DNA from: Exiguobacterium flavidum
GTDB lineage: Bacteria > Bacillota > Bacilli > Exiguobacteriales > Exiguobacteriaceae
Length of the DNA stretch: 64,000 nt
Direction of reading: 5' to 3'
NCBI RefSeq assembly: GCF_003344535.1
Contig: NZ_QPKS01000006.1
Location: forward strand, 150,207 to 214,206
In this document: piece by piece, positions 10,275 through 18,348 of the stretch
Numbering within the stretch: position 1 is the stretch's first letter
Layout of the letters: each line of letters begins with the position of its first letter
Translations under genes and position numbers: made by a program
Notes under the pieces: generated by a model
Databases searched by the model: none
What the model saw: only the letters and a program-made list of their open reading frames with translations
Told to the model about the DNA's origin: nothing

Positions 10275-10625
10275 ATGAAGTTTGAACAATTTGGTATCGA
10301 AGGCAGAGAGATCCGTTTCGGACTCCTTGAGACGATCATGGAGCACCACCGGTTCGTCCGCGAACAGCAGTGGGATTACGAGCGTGCCATGTATGACATG
10401 AAATATGAGAAACAATCGACAGGTGAGGTCTTCTACCTCCGTATCCCGGTTTACGCGATCCAAGGCGAGATCGAAGACCGCCATGCAGTCGTTCGCATGA
10501 TGACGCCGCTCCTCGGGAAGCACTACTACCCGCATGGCGTCGAGTACGATGAAGTGTTCCCAAGCGAGATCGTCGCAGATTGCGAACGCCGCCTCGCAGG
10601 CCTCATCGAGACGCTCGAGAAATAA
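10275..10625 (+). CDS. YugN-like family protein
   Basis: A 116-residue cytosolic protein resembling the YugN-like family of Bacillaceae: QWDYERAMYDMKYE, FYLRIPVYAIQGEIEDRHAVVRMMTPLLGKHYYPHGVEYDE are the conserved blocks. The function is not known. AGGGGG is followed by the ATG at 10275; an extended -10 element precedes it and a strong terminator follows, so it is a single-gene unit. Confidence 0.7.
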   Translation: MKFEQFGIEGREIRFGLLETIMEHHRFVREQQWDYERAMYDMKYEKQSTGEVFYLRIPVYAIQGEIEDRHAVVRMMTPLLGKHYYPHGVEYDEVFPSEIVADCERRLAGLIETLEK

Positions 10626-10640
10626 AATGTCTTGTCTATC

Positions 10641-10677
10641 AACCTGACCCTTCGAAGAGAAGCGGTCAGGTTTTTTT
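10641..10677 (+). terminator. Terminator of yugN-like gene
   Basis: AACCTGACC / GGTCAGGTT stem (10641-10649 and 10664-10672) running into seven T at 10671-10677. Confidence 0.88.
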
Positions 10678-10700
10678 GCGTCCTTCTCGTTCGACTGTAT

Positions 10701-10731
10701 AAAAAAGAACCGGTGCCCTCTCGGACACCGG
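10701..10731 (-). terminator. Terminator of the ctaG-ctaM-sco operon
   Basis: On the minus strand GCCGGTG is followed by a loop, CACCGG and then, after TTC, six T. It ends transcription 22 bp past the small gene at 10753-11004. Confidence 0.8.
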
Positions 10732-10752
10732 CCTCTTCGAAGTAGAATAGCT

Positions 10753-11004
10753 TCATTTCGCGATCAGTTGCAGATACTCGACGACGCCCTCGCCGAGCTG
10801 AAGATCGAGTTGCTCCTTGACGTAACGGTAGAAATCGCCGAGACGTTCATTCGGCAAAGAGACCTTCATGCTGAAGGCCACATCATCGAGCCGTTTGATT
10901 TTCGGATGATCCGCCCCGAATTCTATCGCTGCACAAAAAAGCAGTTCCTCGATCGCTTGTACAGCAATCGTCACTTCACCGTTTGCTTCATAGTTCATTC
11001 CCAT
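10753..11004 (-). CDS. Small unknown protein joined to sco
   Basis: I do not recognise this 83-residue protein. It is soluble and acidic, without signal peptide, membrane segment or metal motif apart from one cysteine (C24). The ATG at 11004 follows AGGAG at 7 bp and lies 4 bp after the sco stop, so it is the last gene of the ctaG-ctaM-sco transcript. That position is the only hint of a role, perhaps in oxidase assembly. Confidence 0.7.
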   Translation of the reverse strand: MGMNYEANGEVTIAVQAIEELLFCAAIEFGADHPKIKRLDDVAFSMKVSLPNERLGDFYRYVKEQLDLQLGEGVVEYLQLIAK

Positions 11005-11008
11005 TCCC

Positions 11009-11614
11009 TCACTCCTTCGCCAGTTGCTCGACAGCGTTCATCACTTCTTCAAGGTCGACCGGCTCATCCGGAGTCTTCGCCATCGAGGAGATGGCCCGGA
11101 CCTTATTGTCCCGGTCGAGAATGAACATCTGCGTCCCGTGTGTCACGAGACCGCTCTCAGCCTTCGAATAGTAGAAGTTGAGCTGCCGCGTCAAACGATC
11201 GATGACGACCGTGTCCCCCGTCAGCACCTTCCATCCGTCAGCTTTCGCCTCGAAGTTGGAAGCGTATTTCTTCACGACAGGCTCCGTATCGACTTTCGGG
11301 TCGACCGTGATCGCGACGAGTTCGACGTCGGTCGCATACAGATCCTTTTCCTTCAACTGCTTTTCGAGCTTGCGATAATCGTTCAGTGTCAGCGGACAGA
11401 TGTCTGGACAGTTCGTATAGAAGAACGTCAGGACCTTCACCTTGCCGTCGTCTGAATCGAACGTCTTGCCGTCGACGGCATTCGTCAACTCGAACGACGT
11501 CGGCTCGGCGATGACAGGCAGTTCCTCCTTCATGAAGAAGAAGTAGTAGCTGAATGCAGCCGCGGCTATGATGACCAGGACGGCAATCACCGTCATGTAA
11601 CTGTTTCGTTTCAT
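11009..11614 (-). CDS. SCO1/SenC family copper chaperone
   Basis: SCO proteins deliver copper to, or keep reduced, the CuA site of cytochrome oxidase subunit II. The 201-residue protein has an N-terminal membrane anchor (about 6-27), a thioredoxin-like fold with the copper ligands in YTNCPDICPLT (CxxxC) and the third ligand, a histidine, in LVTHGTQMFILD. The ATG at 11614 follows AAGGGGG at 8 bp. It follows ctaM, consistent with maturation of CtaC. B. subtilis YpmQ is the equivalent but lies elsewhere on that chromosome. Confidence 0.92.
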   Translation of the reverse strand: MKRNSYMTVIAVLVIIAAAAFSYYFFFMKEELPVIAEPTSFELTNAVDGKTFDSDDGKVKVLTFFYTNCPDICPLTLNDYRKLEKQLKEKDLYATDVELVAITVDPKVDTEPVVKKYASNFEAKADGWKVLTGDTVVIDRLTRQLNFYYSKAESGLVTHGTQMFILDRDNKVRAISSMAKTPDEPVDLEEVMNAVEQLAKE

Positions 11615-11627
11615 TGCGAGTGCCCCC

Positions 11628-12089
11628 TTAGTGGTTCCAGATCGCCTGGAATACGTTCGTCGTCTCACCCGGTTCGTAGACGATGTACAGCAACGAATAG
11701 ACCGCGACTCCCGTGATCGCCGTCAAAAACCAGATGACGGACGCCTTCGGGCCGATTTTGCGATGCCGGGCGAAGTTTTTCTTATAGGCATGGAAGAGTG
11801 CGATCAAACCGAACACCCCGCCTGAGGCAGCCAGAATGATATGGAAAATCAAAAATCCGGTGTAATACGGCTTGACGCTCGCAGGACCGCCGAACGCCGT
11901 GTTACCGAGCAGGACAGTCCGCAGTGCATACATGATGAAGAAGAGCAACGCAAGCGCAGCCGCTGTGTTCATAGCGAACATGTGCGGACGGATGTTACGC
12001 CGCGTCTGTGCGATCAACGACCACCCGATGGCGACGAAGATGGCACTCAAGACGATCAGGATGACACAAATCAATGGCAAATAACTCAT
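11628..12089 (-). CDS. ctaM: DUF420 (CtaM/YozB) membrane protein
   Basis: A 153-residue DUF420 protein with five hydrophobic stretches. In Staphylococcus aureus CtaM of this family is needed for aa3-type oxidase activity. Conserved histidines are visible in IRPHMFAMN, GFLIFHIILA and LFHAYKKNFARHRKIG. Two adjacent ATG codons (12092 and 12089) follow GGAGG; the second has the better 7-bp spacing. It overlaps no gene but starts 15 bp after the ctaG stop and precedes sco. Confidence 0.85.
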   Translation of the reverse strand: MSYLPLICVILIVLSAIFVAIGWSLIAQTRRNIRPHMFAMNTAAALALLFFIMYALRTVLLGNTAFGGPASVKPYYTGFLIFHIILAASGGVFGLIALFHAYKKNFARHRKIGPKASVIWFLTAITGVAVYSLLYIVYEPGETTNVFQAIWNH

Positions 12090-12103
12090 CATACTTCCTC
12101 CAG

Positions 12104-13006
12104 TCAATTCTCTTTCGGCGAGAATGACATTCCTTCGTCAATCGCCGAACTTTTCGTACGTTTCACCCATTTGAAGAAAGTCAGGCCGAAGAACAGGCCG
12201 TAGACGATCTCCTGTCCGAGCTTCATCAATACACCGCCGAAGCGCTGATCTTCAAGAAGGTCCGGTGTCGTCCCAAGTATCCGTGAGATGTCGAGGCCTG
12301 AGACATCGTTGTTCGGCATGCAATAACCGAGCACCTTAGCGAACATCGCAGGGTTCATGTACGCCTCGTACTGGAAACTCTGACTGAAGATCATGAACGC
12401 ACAGGCAGGCGTCAGCAGGACACCGTTCGCGACGATGTACACCATCTTCTTCAGATCGGACAGACTGTCCTTCTCATCGACCGGCGCGATGACCGGATAC
12501 CACATCGTCATGCTGAGGAGGATGAGTGCTCCGTGGAAGGCACGGTGGACACCATAGTTCGTCAACACATAGTCGAAGATGAATGGCATGTGATAGAACG
12601 TAAAGATCGAGTTGAACAAGACGAGCGCGATCAATGGTGAAACGAAAAAGCCGAGCAGTTTCCCGAAAACCGGCACACGGAAGAGACGTTCGAAAACCCA
12701 GCCCGGGATGGCGAGCATCGCAAGCGGCGGTGCCACCATGTAGACGAACACCATTTGCAGCATATGGGCCGAGAACGTGATGTGGGCAAGGACGTCGAGC
12801 GGACTGCCGAACCCGATGTAATAGACGATCAGCGAAGCGAGCATGCTGAACTTCTGGAACAGCGTCGTCTCCTCACCGATCGGCTTGAATTTTTCTGTAT
12901 AGACGGCATAACCGACATAGATCGCAACAAGCATCAATGCGTAATACGGACTCCACAAGACGTACCAGTCGAATTGTGAGAGCACCCCCTGTAAATCTCC
13001 TAACAT
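12104..13006 (-). CDS. ctaG: Cytochrome c oxidase assembly factor CtaG
   Basis: CtaG of the caa3 type is a multi-spanning protein needed for active caa3 oxidase. The 300-residue protein has seven hydrophobic segments and conserved histidines in VLAHITFSAHMLQM and FYHMPFIFDY. Despite its name it is unrelated to the Cox11 copper chaperone. GGGGTGA precedes the ATG. A terminator separates it from ctaF upstream, so it starts the ctaG-ctaM-sco operon. Confidence 0.92.
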   Translation of the reverse strand: MLGDLQGVLSQFDWYVLWSPYYALMLVAIYVGYAVYTEKFKPIGEETTLFQKFSMLASLIVYYIGFGSPLDVLAHITFSAHMLQMVFVYMVAPPLAMLAIPGWVFERLFRVPVFGKLLGFFVSPLIALVLFNSIFTFYHMPFIFDYVLTNYGVHRAFHGALILLSMTMWYPVIAPVDEKDSLSDLKKMVYIVANGVLLTPACAFMIFSQSFQYEAYMNPAMFAKVLGYCMPNNDVSGLDISRILGTTPDLLEDQRFGGVLMKLGQEIVYGLFFGLTFFKWVKRTKSSAIDEGMSFSPKEN

Positions 13007-13040
13007 GAAAGTTCACCCCGTTCCTAATTCCTACAAACTA

Positions 13041-13069
13041 AGATTACCGTTCCCCTCATTTCTTGTAAA
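13041..13069 (-). promoter_or_regulatory. Candidate promoter for ctaG operon
   Basis: On the minus strand TTTACA (13069-13064), 17-bp spacer and TAATCT (13046-13041). The -10 match is only partial. It lies after the ctaF terminator where a promoter is required. Confidence 0.4.
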
Positions 13070-13091
13070 GGATTCCAAGAAATCGATCGGA

Positions 13092-13130
13092 AAATAAAAG
13101 ACCATCCTGCTAAACGTTAGCAGAATGGTC
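13092..13130 (-). terminator. Terminator after ctaF
   Basis: Long stem on the minus strand (GACCATTCTGCTAA with TTAGCAGGATGGTC, one mismatch) followed by TTTTATTTT; 8 bp past the ctaF stop. It ends the ctaB-C-D-E-F transcript. Confidence 0.82.
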
Positions 13131-13138
13131 ACAATTTC

Positions 13139-13468
13139 TTACCAGATCAACAAGCGGAGTGTAGCGACGATCGTCAGGGCTACGAAGATACCGAGACCCA
13201 TCATGACCTTGATCCACGTGTTGCCTTTGTTGTTCATGTGCATGAACATGTAGAGCTGGAGGTAGACTTGGACGATCGCCATGATGACGAGGAACCCGCC
13301 CGCTGCCCAGCGTGGCATGAGCTCAGCCATGACCGCTCCGAAAGCGATCAATGTGAGGAAGATCATCAGCGCGAAGCTGATCAGTTGCACTTGCATCTCA
13401 CGGCTATGGTCAGCCTTCATTTCCAGTTCCATCTGTTTACGTGTCAATTGCGGTTCGTGTTTTTCCAT
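13139..13468 (-). CDS. ctaF: caa3 oxidase subunit IV
   Basis: A 109-residue subunit with three membrane helices (about 28-50, 55-77 and 85-107) and the motif VYLQLYMFMHM of the bacterial subunit IV family. It is thought to help assembly and stability of the enzyme around the CuB site. It starts 1 bp past the ctaE stop and closes the structural operon. Confidence 0.92.
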   Translation of the reverse strand: MEKHEPQLTRKQMELEMKADHSREMQVQLISFALMIFLTLIAFGAVMAELMPRWAAGGFLVIMAIVQVYLQLYMFMHMNNKGNTWIKVMMGLGIFVALTIVATLRLLIW

Positions 13469-13469
13469 C

Positions 13470-14096
13470 TTATTTCACCATCCCCATGAGGTAGACGACT
13501 GAGAAGATAAAGACCCAGACGACGTCGATGAAGTGCCAGTAAAGACTTGAGATGTAGTACTTCGGCGCGTTGACTTCGTTGATGCCGCGGTTCCAGTTAC
13601 GGATGAGCAGCGTAGAGATCCAGAGAAGACCGAACAGTACGTGCGCTCCGTGGAATCCGACGAGCGTATAGAACGCAGAGCCGAACGCACTCGAAGTGAA
13701 CGTGTGTCCGATGTGGTAATAGTGATTGAACTCGTAAATCTCACCCGCAAGGAATCCGAGACCGAGCGCAAGCGTGATGATAAGCCACATTTTCATCTTC
13801 TTGACGTCGTTACGTTTCATCGCGATCATCGCGAGAACGCTCGTAAGCGAACTTGTCAGAAGGAGCATCGTCATGATGAAGACGAGACCCATCTCGAAGA
13901 TGTCATAGCTGCGAAGGCCTTCCTTCGCACCAGAGTTCAAAAGACCGATATATGTTCCAAAGAGCGATGCGAAAAGCGTCGTCTCTCCTCCGAGGAAGAA
14001 CCAGAACGCGACGTACTTATTCTTACCTTCGAGCGTCGCTTTCTCCGGGTTCGTCGGAATTCCCGTCACCGGGTTTTTTTCGACTGCATGTGCCAA
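13470..14096 (-). CDS. ctaE: Cytochrome c oxidase subunit III
   Basis: A 208-residue subunit III with five predicted helices, shorter than mitochondrial subunit III as expected for caa3 enzymes. Family blocks: WFFLGGETTLFASLFGTY, AGEIYEFNHYYHIG and LVGFHGAHVLFGLLW. It stabilises subunit I and its oxygen path. The start is a TTG at 14096 directly after the ctaD stop, with GGAGG 8 bp upstream. Confidence 0.95.
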   Translation of the reverse strand: MAHAVEKNPVTGIPTNPEKATLEGKNKYVAFWFFLGGETTLFASLFGTYIGLLNSGAKEGLRSYDIFEMGLVFIMTMLLLTSSLTSVLAMIAMKRNDVKKMKMWLIITLALGLGFLAGEIYEFNHYYHIGHTFTSSAFGSAFYTLVGFHGAHVLFGLLWISTLLIRNWNRGINEVNAPKYYISSLYWHFIDVVWVFIFSVVYLMGMVK

Positions 14097-15980
14097 TTAC
14101 TTCGCCTCCTTTTCTGCTTCAAGGCGCAGGTCTTCTTCGATGACCGATTTCGGGATGTAGTATCCGTGGTCATCGATCCATGAACGGAGGAACATCGCCG
14201 TAAGAGTCGTAGCGAGTCCAAGAATCGCGATCACGAGACCGACCGTACCATAGTCGAGACGAAGGATGAATCCGAGACCGGCAAGGAACAATCCGACAGA
14301 CATGACGAACGGCAAGATCGAGTTGTTCGGCATGTGGATATCGCCGACAGGTTCAGAGACAGAGACCGTCGTGTTGCCGGCCATCTTCTCGAGCCAGAAC
14401 GTATCCAGTCCTTTGACGAGCGGCGTCTGTGCGAAGTTGTACTCAGGAGTCGGGACAGGAAGCGTCCACTCGAGCGTACGCCCATCTCCCCAAACGTCAC
14501 GCTTGACGTATTCTTTCGAAGTCAGTGCCATGACGAGTTGAACGAGCAGGATGATCGTCGAGACACCCATGAAGGCAGCTCCGATCGTCGATAGCAAGTT
14601 CATCATGTCCCAGCCCTGGTTAGGCAAGTACGTGAATACTCGACGCGGCATCCCTGTAAGACCAAGGATGTGCTGCGGGAAGAACGTCAAGTGGAAACCG
14701 ATGAAGAAGAGCCAGAACTGGATCTTACCGAGTCCCTCATGAAGCTTTTTCCCGAACATGAGCGGGAACCAGTAGTAAAGACCTGCGAAGAGACCGAATA
14801 CTACCCCACCTACGATTACGTAGTGGAAGTGGGCTACTACGAAGTAGCTGTCGTGGTACTGATAGTCAGCAGGTGCGACAGAGAGCATGACACCTGTCAT
14901 ACCACCGATCAGGAACGATGGGATGAATGCGACTGAGTAAAGCATCGCGACCGGGAACGTAAGCTTTCCGCCCCAGAGCGTAAAGAGCCAGTTGAAGATC
15001 TTGACCCCCGTAGGAACGGCGATCGCCATCGTCGCTACCGCGAAGATCGCGTTCGCGACCGGTCCGAGACCGACTGTGAACATGTGGTGGACCCAAACCA
15101 TGAATCCGAGGAAACCGATCAACATCGTCGCGAATACCATCGTCGTATAACCGAAGAGACGTTTGCGTGCGAATGTCGGAATGATTTCAGAGAAGATACC
15201 GAATGCCGGCAAAATCAGGATGTAAACTTCCGGGTGTCCGAAGATCCAGAAGAGGTGTTCCCAAATGACGATGTTTCCGCCGGCTGCCGGATCGAAGAAA
15301 TGAGCTCCGAAGAGGCGTTCGAACGTAAGAAGGAACAATCCGACCGTAAGCGGCGGGAATGCGAAGACGATCAGCGCCGAAGCGACGAACGCCGTCCACG
15401 TGAACATCGGCATACGCATCAGCTTCATGCCTGGTGCGCGCATGTTCAAAATCGTGACGAGGAAGTTGATCCCCCCCATGAGTGTACCGAAACCTGAGAT
15501 CTGAAGACCGAGCGCATAGAAGTCGACCCCTAGCGCGTCAGGTACAGTCGAGAGTGGCGCATATGCCGTCCACCCTGCGTTCGGTGCTGCTCCCATGAAC
15601 CATGAGAGGTTCAAAAGAAGACCACCGAAGAAGAAGAGCCAGAAACCGAGTGCGTTCAAGAACGGGAACGCGACATCGCGTGCTCCGATCTGAAGCGGCA
15701 CGGCCGCGTTCATGTATCCGATCAACATCGGCATCGCTGCCAGGAAGATCATTGTCGTACCGTGCATCGTGATCAGTTGGTTGAAAACTTCCCCACTGAC
15801 GAAATCGTTCATCGGCTTGATCAGCTGATAACGAATCATGAGTGCTTCCACTCCACCTACCAGGAGAAAGAACAATCCTGAGAAGATGTAGAGAACACCA
15901 ATTTTTTTATGGTCGACTGTCGTTAGCCAGTCCATGATGCCGCTTTTTTTCTTCGGCATGCCCATAGTATGTGTCGCCAC
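14097..15980 (-). CDS. ctaD: Cytochrome c oxidase subunit I
   Basis: Catalytic heme-copper subunit of 627 residues holding low-spin heme a and the heme a3-CuB centre. Visible are the first heme ligand region TMHGTTMIFLAAMP, the CuB ligand block WIFGHPEVYILILPAFG, WVHHMFTVGLGP and the heme pair HDSYFVVAHFHYV. The HPEVY form indicates an A-type oxidase. The C-terminal extension beyond helix XII is usual for caa3 enzymes. The start is GTG with AAGGGGG 8 bp upstream. Second gene of the structural block after ctaC. Confidence 0.97.
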   Translation of the reverse strand: MATHTMGMPKKKSGIMDWLTTVDHKKIGVLYIFSGLFFLLVGGVEALMIRYQLIKPMNDFVSGEVFNQLITMHGTTMIFLAAMPMLIGYMNAAVPLQIGARDVAFPFLNALGFWLFFFGGLLLNLSWFMGAAPNAGWTAYAPLSTVPDALGVDFYALGLQISGFGTLMGGINFLVTILNMRAPGMKLMRMPMFTWTAFVASALIVFAFPPLTVGLFLLTFERLFGAHFFDPAAGGNIVIWEHLFWIFGHPEVYILILPAFGIFSEIIPTFARKRLFGYTTMVFATMLIGFLGFMVWVHHMFTVGLGPVANAIFAVATMAIAVPTGVKIFNWLFTLWGGKLTFPVAMLYSVAFIPSFLIGGMTGVMLSVAPADYQYHDSYFVVAHFHYVIVGGVVFGLFAGLYYWFPLMFGKKLHEGLGKIQFWLFFIGFHLTFFPQHILGLTGMPRRVFTYLPNQGWDMMNLLSTIGAAFMGVSTIILLVQLVMALTSKEYVKRDVWGDGRTLEWTLPVPTPEYNFAQTPLVKGLDTFWLEKMAGNTTVSVSEPVGDIHMPNNSILPFVMSVGLFLAGLGFILRLDYGTVGLVIAILGLATTLTAMFLRSWIDDHGYYIPKSVIEEDLRLEAEKEAK

Positions 15981-15998
15981 TATGATTCCCCCTTAATA

Positions 15999-17024
15999 TT
16001 ATTGGATCTTCTTATCCAACAAGTAATCCGCGAGTTCGCTCAAGTCCTCGTCGCTGATCTGTGACTCGTTGAATCCAGGCATCTTAGTGCCTTGTTTCAA
16101 TTTCTGAGGATCACGAATCCAGTCTTCGAGATTCTTCTTGTCGTGCTTCAAGTAACCGGCGAGGTTTCCGCGGTCACCGAAGTTCGTCAAGCTAGGAGCG
16201 ACTTTCCCGCCACCGTGGCAGCTGAGACAGTTCTGAGCATAGACCTGTTCGCCTTTCGACCAGTTCTTTTCATTTTTAGCGTCGAGTTGTTTCGTTTCTG
16301 CTTCTTTCGCAGCTTTCATGTCTTCGAGCCATTTGTCATAATCCGCTTGCTCGAGTGCGATGACCTTGAAGTCCATCAAGGCATGTGACGGTCCGCAAAG
16401 CTCGGCACACTTACCGTAGTAAGTTCCTGCTTCCTTTGCATGGAGCCACATCTCGTTCTCAAGGCCCGGGTTGTTATCCGTCTTACCGGAAAGTACCGGT
16501 ACCCAGAATGAGTGGATGACGTCTTTTGAAGTCAGGTTGAGGGCGACTTTCTTGCCGACCGGGATGACGAGTTCCTGACCTGTCGTCACGCCTTTATCCG
16601 GATAGTCGAATTCCCACCAGTAGAGGTTAGCCGTGACGTTGATGACTTCGTTCTTCTTCGCTTCCTTCGCGTCAGCGAGCTCTACCGTCGCCTTGATCGT
16701 CGGAACGGCGAGAACGACGAGCAGAAGGATTGGGATGACCGTCCAGATCATCTCGAGCGTGTGGCTTCCTTCTACCTGTTTAGGTACTTCATTGTCGCCT
16801 TTTTTACGACGGAATTTCATGAGTACATATACGTAGATCACAGTCACGATGGCAAGGACGAACAACATGACCCATAAGCTGAGCTTGATGATCTCAAGCT
16901 GGATCTCTGCGCCCTCTCCACGAGGCTGAAGTGCTGACAATTCCGGAATCCCACAGCCTGATAGCAAGAGCGCCATCAAACCGATCGGGAGAAGTCGGAA
17001 GAGCATTTTTCCTGTTTTTTTCAC
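15999..17024 (-). CDS. ctaC: caa3 oxidase subunit II with fused cytochrome c
   Basis: Lipoprotein of 341 residues. A signal ending in LLLSGC is followed by two membrane helices (about 50-75 and 95-120), the cupredoxin domain with CuA ligands HSFWVPVLSGK and CAELCGPSHALM, and a C-terminal cytochrome c domain with the heme motif CLSCH and a distal methionine in KMPGFNE. This fusion defines caa3 oxidases, which take electrons from cytochrome c. I prefer the GTG at 17024, since GGGG ends 6 bp upstream; the ATG at 17030 abuts that site. Confidence 0.94.
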   Translation of the reverse strand: MKKTGKMLFRLLPIGLMALLLSGCGIPELSALQPRGEGAEIQLEIIKLSLWVMLFVLAIVTVIYVYVLMKFRRKKGDNEVPKQVEGSHTLEMIWTVIPILLLVVLAVPTIKATVELADAKEAKKNEVINVTANLYWWEFDYPDKGVTTGQELVIPVGKKVALNLTSKDVIHSFWVPVLSGKTDNNPGLENEMWLHAKEAGTYYGKCAELCGPSHALMDFKVIALEQADYDKWLEDMKAAKEAETKQLDAKNEKNWSKGEQVYAQNCLSCHGGGKVAPSLTNFGDRGNLAGYLKHDKKNLEDWIRDPQKLKQGTKMPGFNESQISDEDLSELADYLLDKKIQ

Positions 17025-17089
17025 AACCATCCCCACTTTCTTTTCCCCATATTTTACTCTTTGCAATGTCCACGTGAATATGTCAATCG

Positions 17090-18022
17090 TTATAGAGAAA
17101 CGAGTACGACCGTCACGATCCAGGCCATGAAATAAAGGAGTGAGAAGAAGAACATCTTCGACGCCCACTTGATCTCTGCCTGTTCATCGCTAAGCTTGAG
17201 ACCTTTCAGTCCCAGGTAAAGCCAGTATCCTCCGAGCCCGAGCATGATCAGCACGTATGTCAGACCATAGTGAGCCAAGAGAAGTGATGATGGAATCAGC
17301 ACTGCGATCCACCATACAATTTGCCGTTTCGTGATGGCGAAGCCGTTTACGACCGGCAGCATCGGAATCCCGGCTGCCCGGTACTCCTCCGTCCGCCGCA
17401 TCGCGAGCGCAAGGAAATGTGGCGGTTGCCACACGAACATGACGAGGAACAAAATCCATGCGTCGATATGAAGCGTCGGTGTGACTGCCGCGAATCCGAT
17501 GATCGGTGGCACAGCACCGGAGATTCCTCCGACGACCGTATTGATCGTGTGCGTCCGCTTCAGCCACATCGTATAGATGACGACATAGACGAACGATCCG
17601 ATCAAGCCGAACACCGCTGCCACATGGTTTACGATGAGCAGCATGACGGTCCCCGCTGCGAGGATGCCAAGCCCGATCGCTAAAATCCGCTGACCGTCCA
17701 TCTTGCCGGTGACGCTCGGCCGCCCCATCGTCCGTTCCATCTTGTAGTCGATGTCCCGGTCGATGTAGTTGTTCAAATAACAGCTTCCCGCGATCACGAG
17801 ACCGCTGCCGAGAAGCGTCAAGAGAAGCATCCACTTCGTCTCCCAAAGATAGAGCAGCACGTTATCCGCCAAATAGGATGCGGCGACGACATATCCTGCA
17901 AAGACTGTAATGAGGTTCGCGCGTACGATCCCCATTTTCGCTAGGGTGACATAGTCCGCGAACGTCGCGTCAGTACGCTCGACGTCCAGCAGATCAAGTG
18001 CCTCCCCGTTTGTTTTCGCCAT
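17090..18022 (-). CDS. ctaB: Protoheme IX farnesyltransferase (heme O synthase)
   Basis: CtaB adds a farnesyl group to heme B, giving heme O for subunit I. The 310-residue UbiA-type protein has about nine hydrophobic segments and the Asp-rich motif NNYIDRDIDYKMERTMGRP, plus YTMWLKRTHTINTVVGGISGAVPP. The ATG at 18022 follows AAGGAGG. It lies 65 bp before ctaC in the same direction and is divergent from ctaA, the next enzyme of the heme A pathway, as in B. subtilis. Confidence 0.95.
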   Translation of the reverse strand: MAKTNGEALDLLDVERTDATFADYVTLAKMGIVRANLITVFAGYVVAASYLADNVLLYLWETKWMLLLTLLGSGLVIAGSCYLNNYIDRDIDYKMERTMGRPSVTGKMDGQRILAIGLGILAAGTVMLLIVNHVAAVFGLIGSFVYVVIYTMWLKRTHTINTVVGGISGAVPPIIGFAAVTPTLHIDAWILFLVMFVWQPPHFLALAMRRTEEYRAAGIPMLPVVNGFAITKRQIVWWIAVLIPSSLLLAHYGLTYVLIMLGLGGYWLYLGLKGLKLSDEQAEIKWASKMFFFSLLYFMAWIVTVVLVSL

Positions 18023-18348
18023 GTTGTTTCCTCCTTCAAACCGTCCAGCCATTTCTGTGGTTGTGCAATACGTAATTTTTTCACAGAAATAACACAGACT
18101 TGCCACGAAACGTCCTTTTCTCTATAAAAGATACCACATTTTTAAGGGCATGACGTAAGAAAATACTTTCGACATAATGAACAAAATGTGAATTCTATGT
18201 GATTCCCCTCACAGTCAGCCCCATTCACCTAATATTAGAATAGCGTTGTCTTAAAAGATTGCAAGCGTTTCGATATTTTTTGTGCGATACTATCGGTATG
18301 ATGGTTGAAAAAAAGGTTATATCCAGAGAGAAAGGTGGTGTCCTCATC
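18023..18348. other. Divergent ctaB-ctaA regulatory region
   Basis: This 326-bp gap has no gene. It is AT-rich and contains the divergent promoters of ctaB and ctaA, the perfect palindrome TGTGA-N6-TCACA (18198-18213), a further TGTGA at 18187-18191, an inverted repeat TTCTGTG/CACAGAA near 18052-18088 close to ctaB, and a CcpA-box-like TTGCAAGCGTTTCGA at about 18259-18273. Confidence 0.6.
18198..18213. promoter_or_regulatory. Fnr/Crp-type palindrome TGTGA-N6-TCACA
   Basis: TGTGATTCCCCTCACA is an exact match to the TGTGA-N6-TCACA site bound by Fnr/Crp-family regulators. It is about 95 bp upstream of the probable ctaA transcription start and 175 bp upstream of ctaB. Related sites stand before pdhA and cydA in this window. 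Confidence 0.55.
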
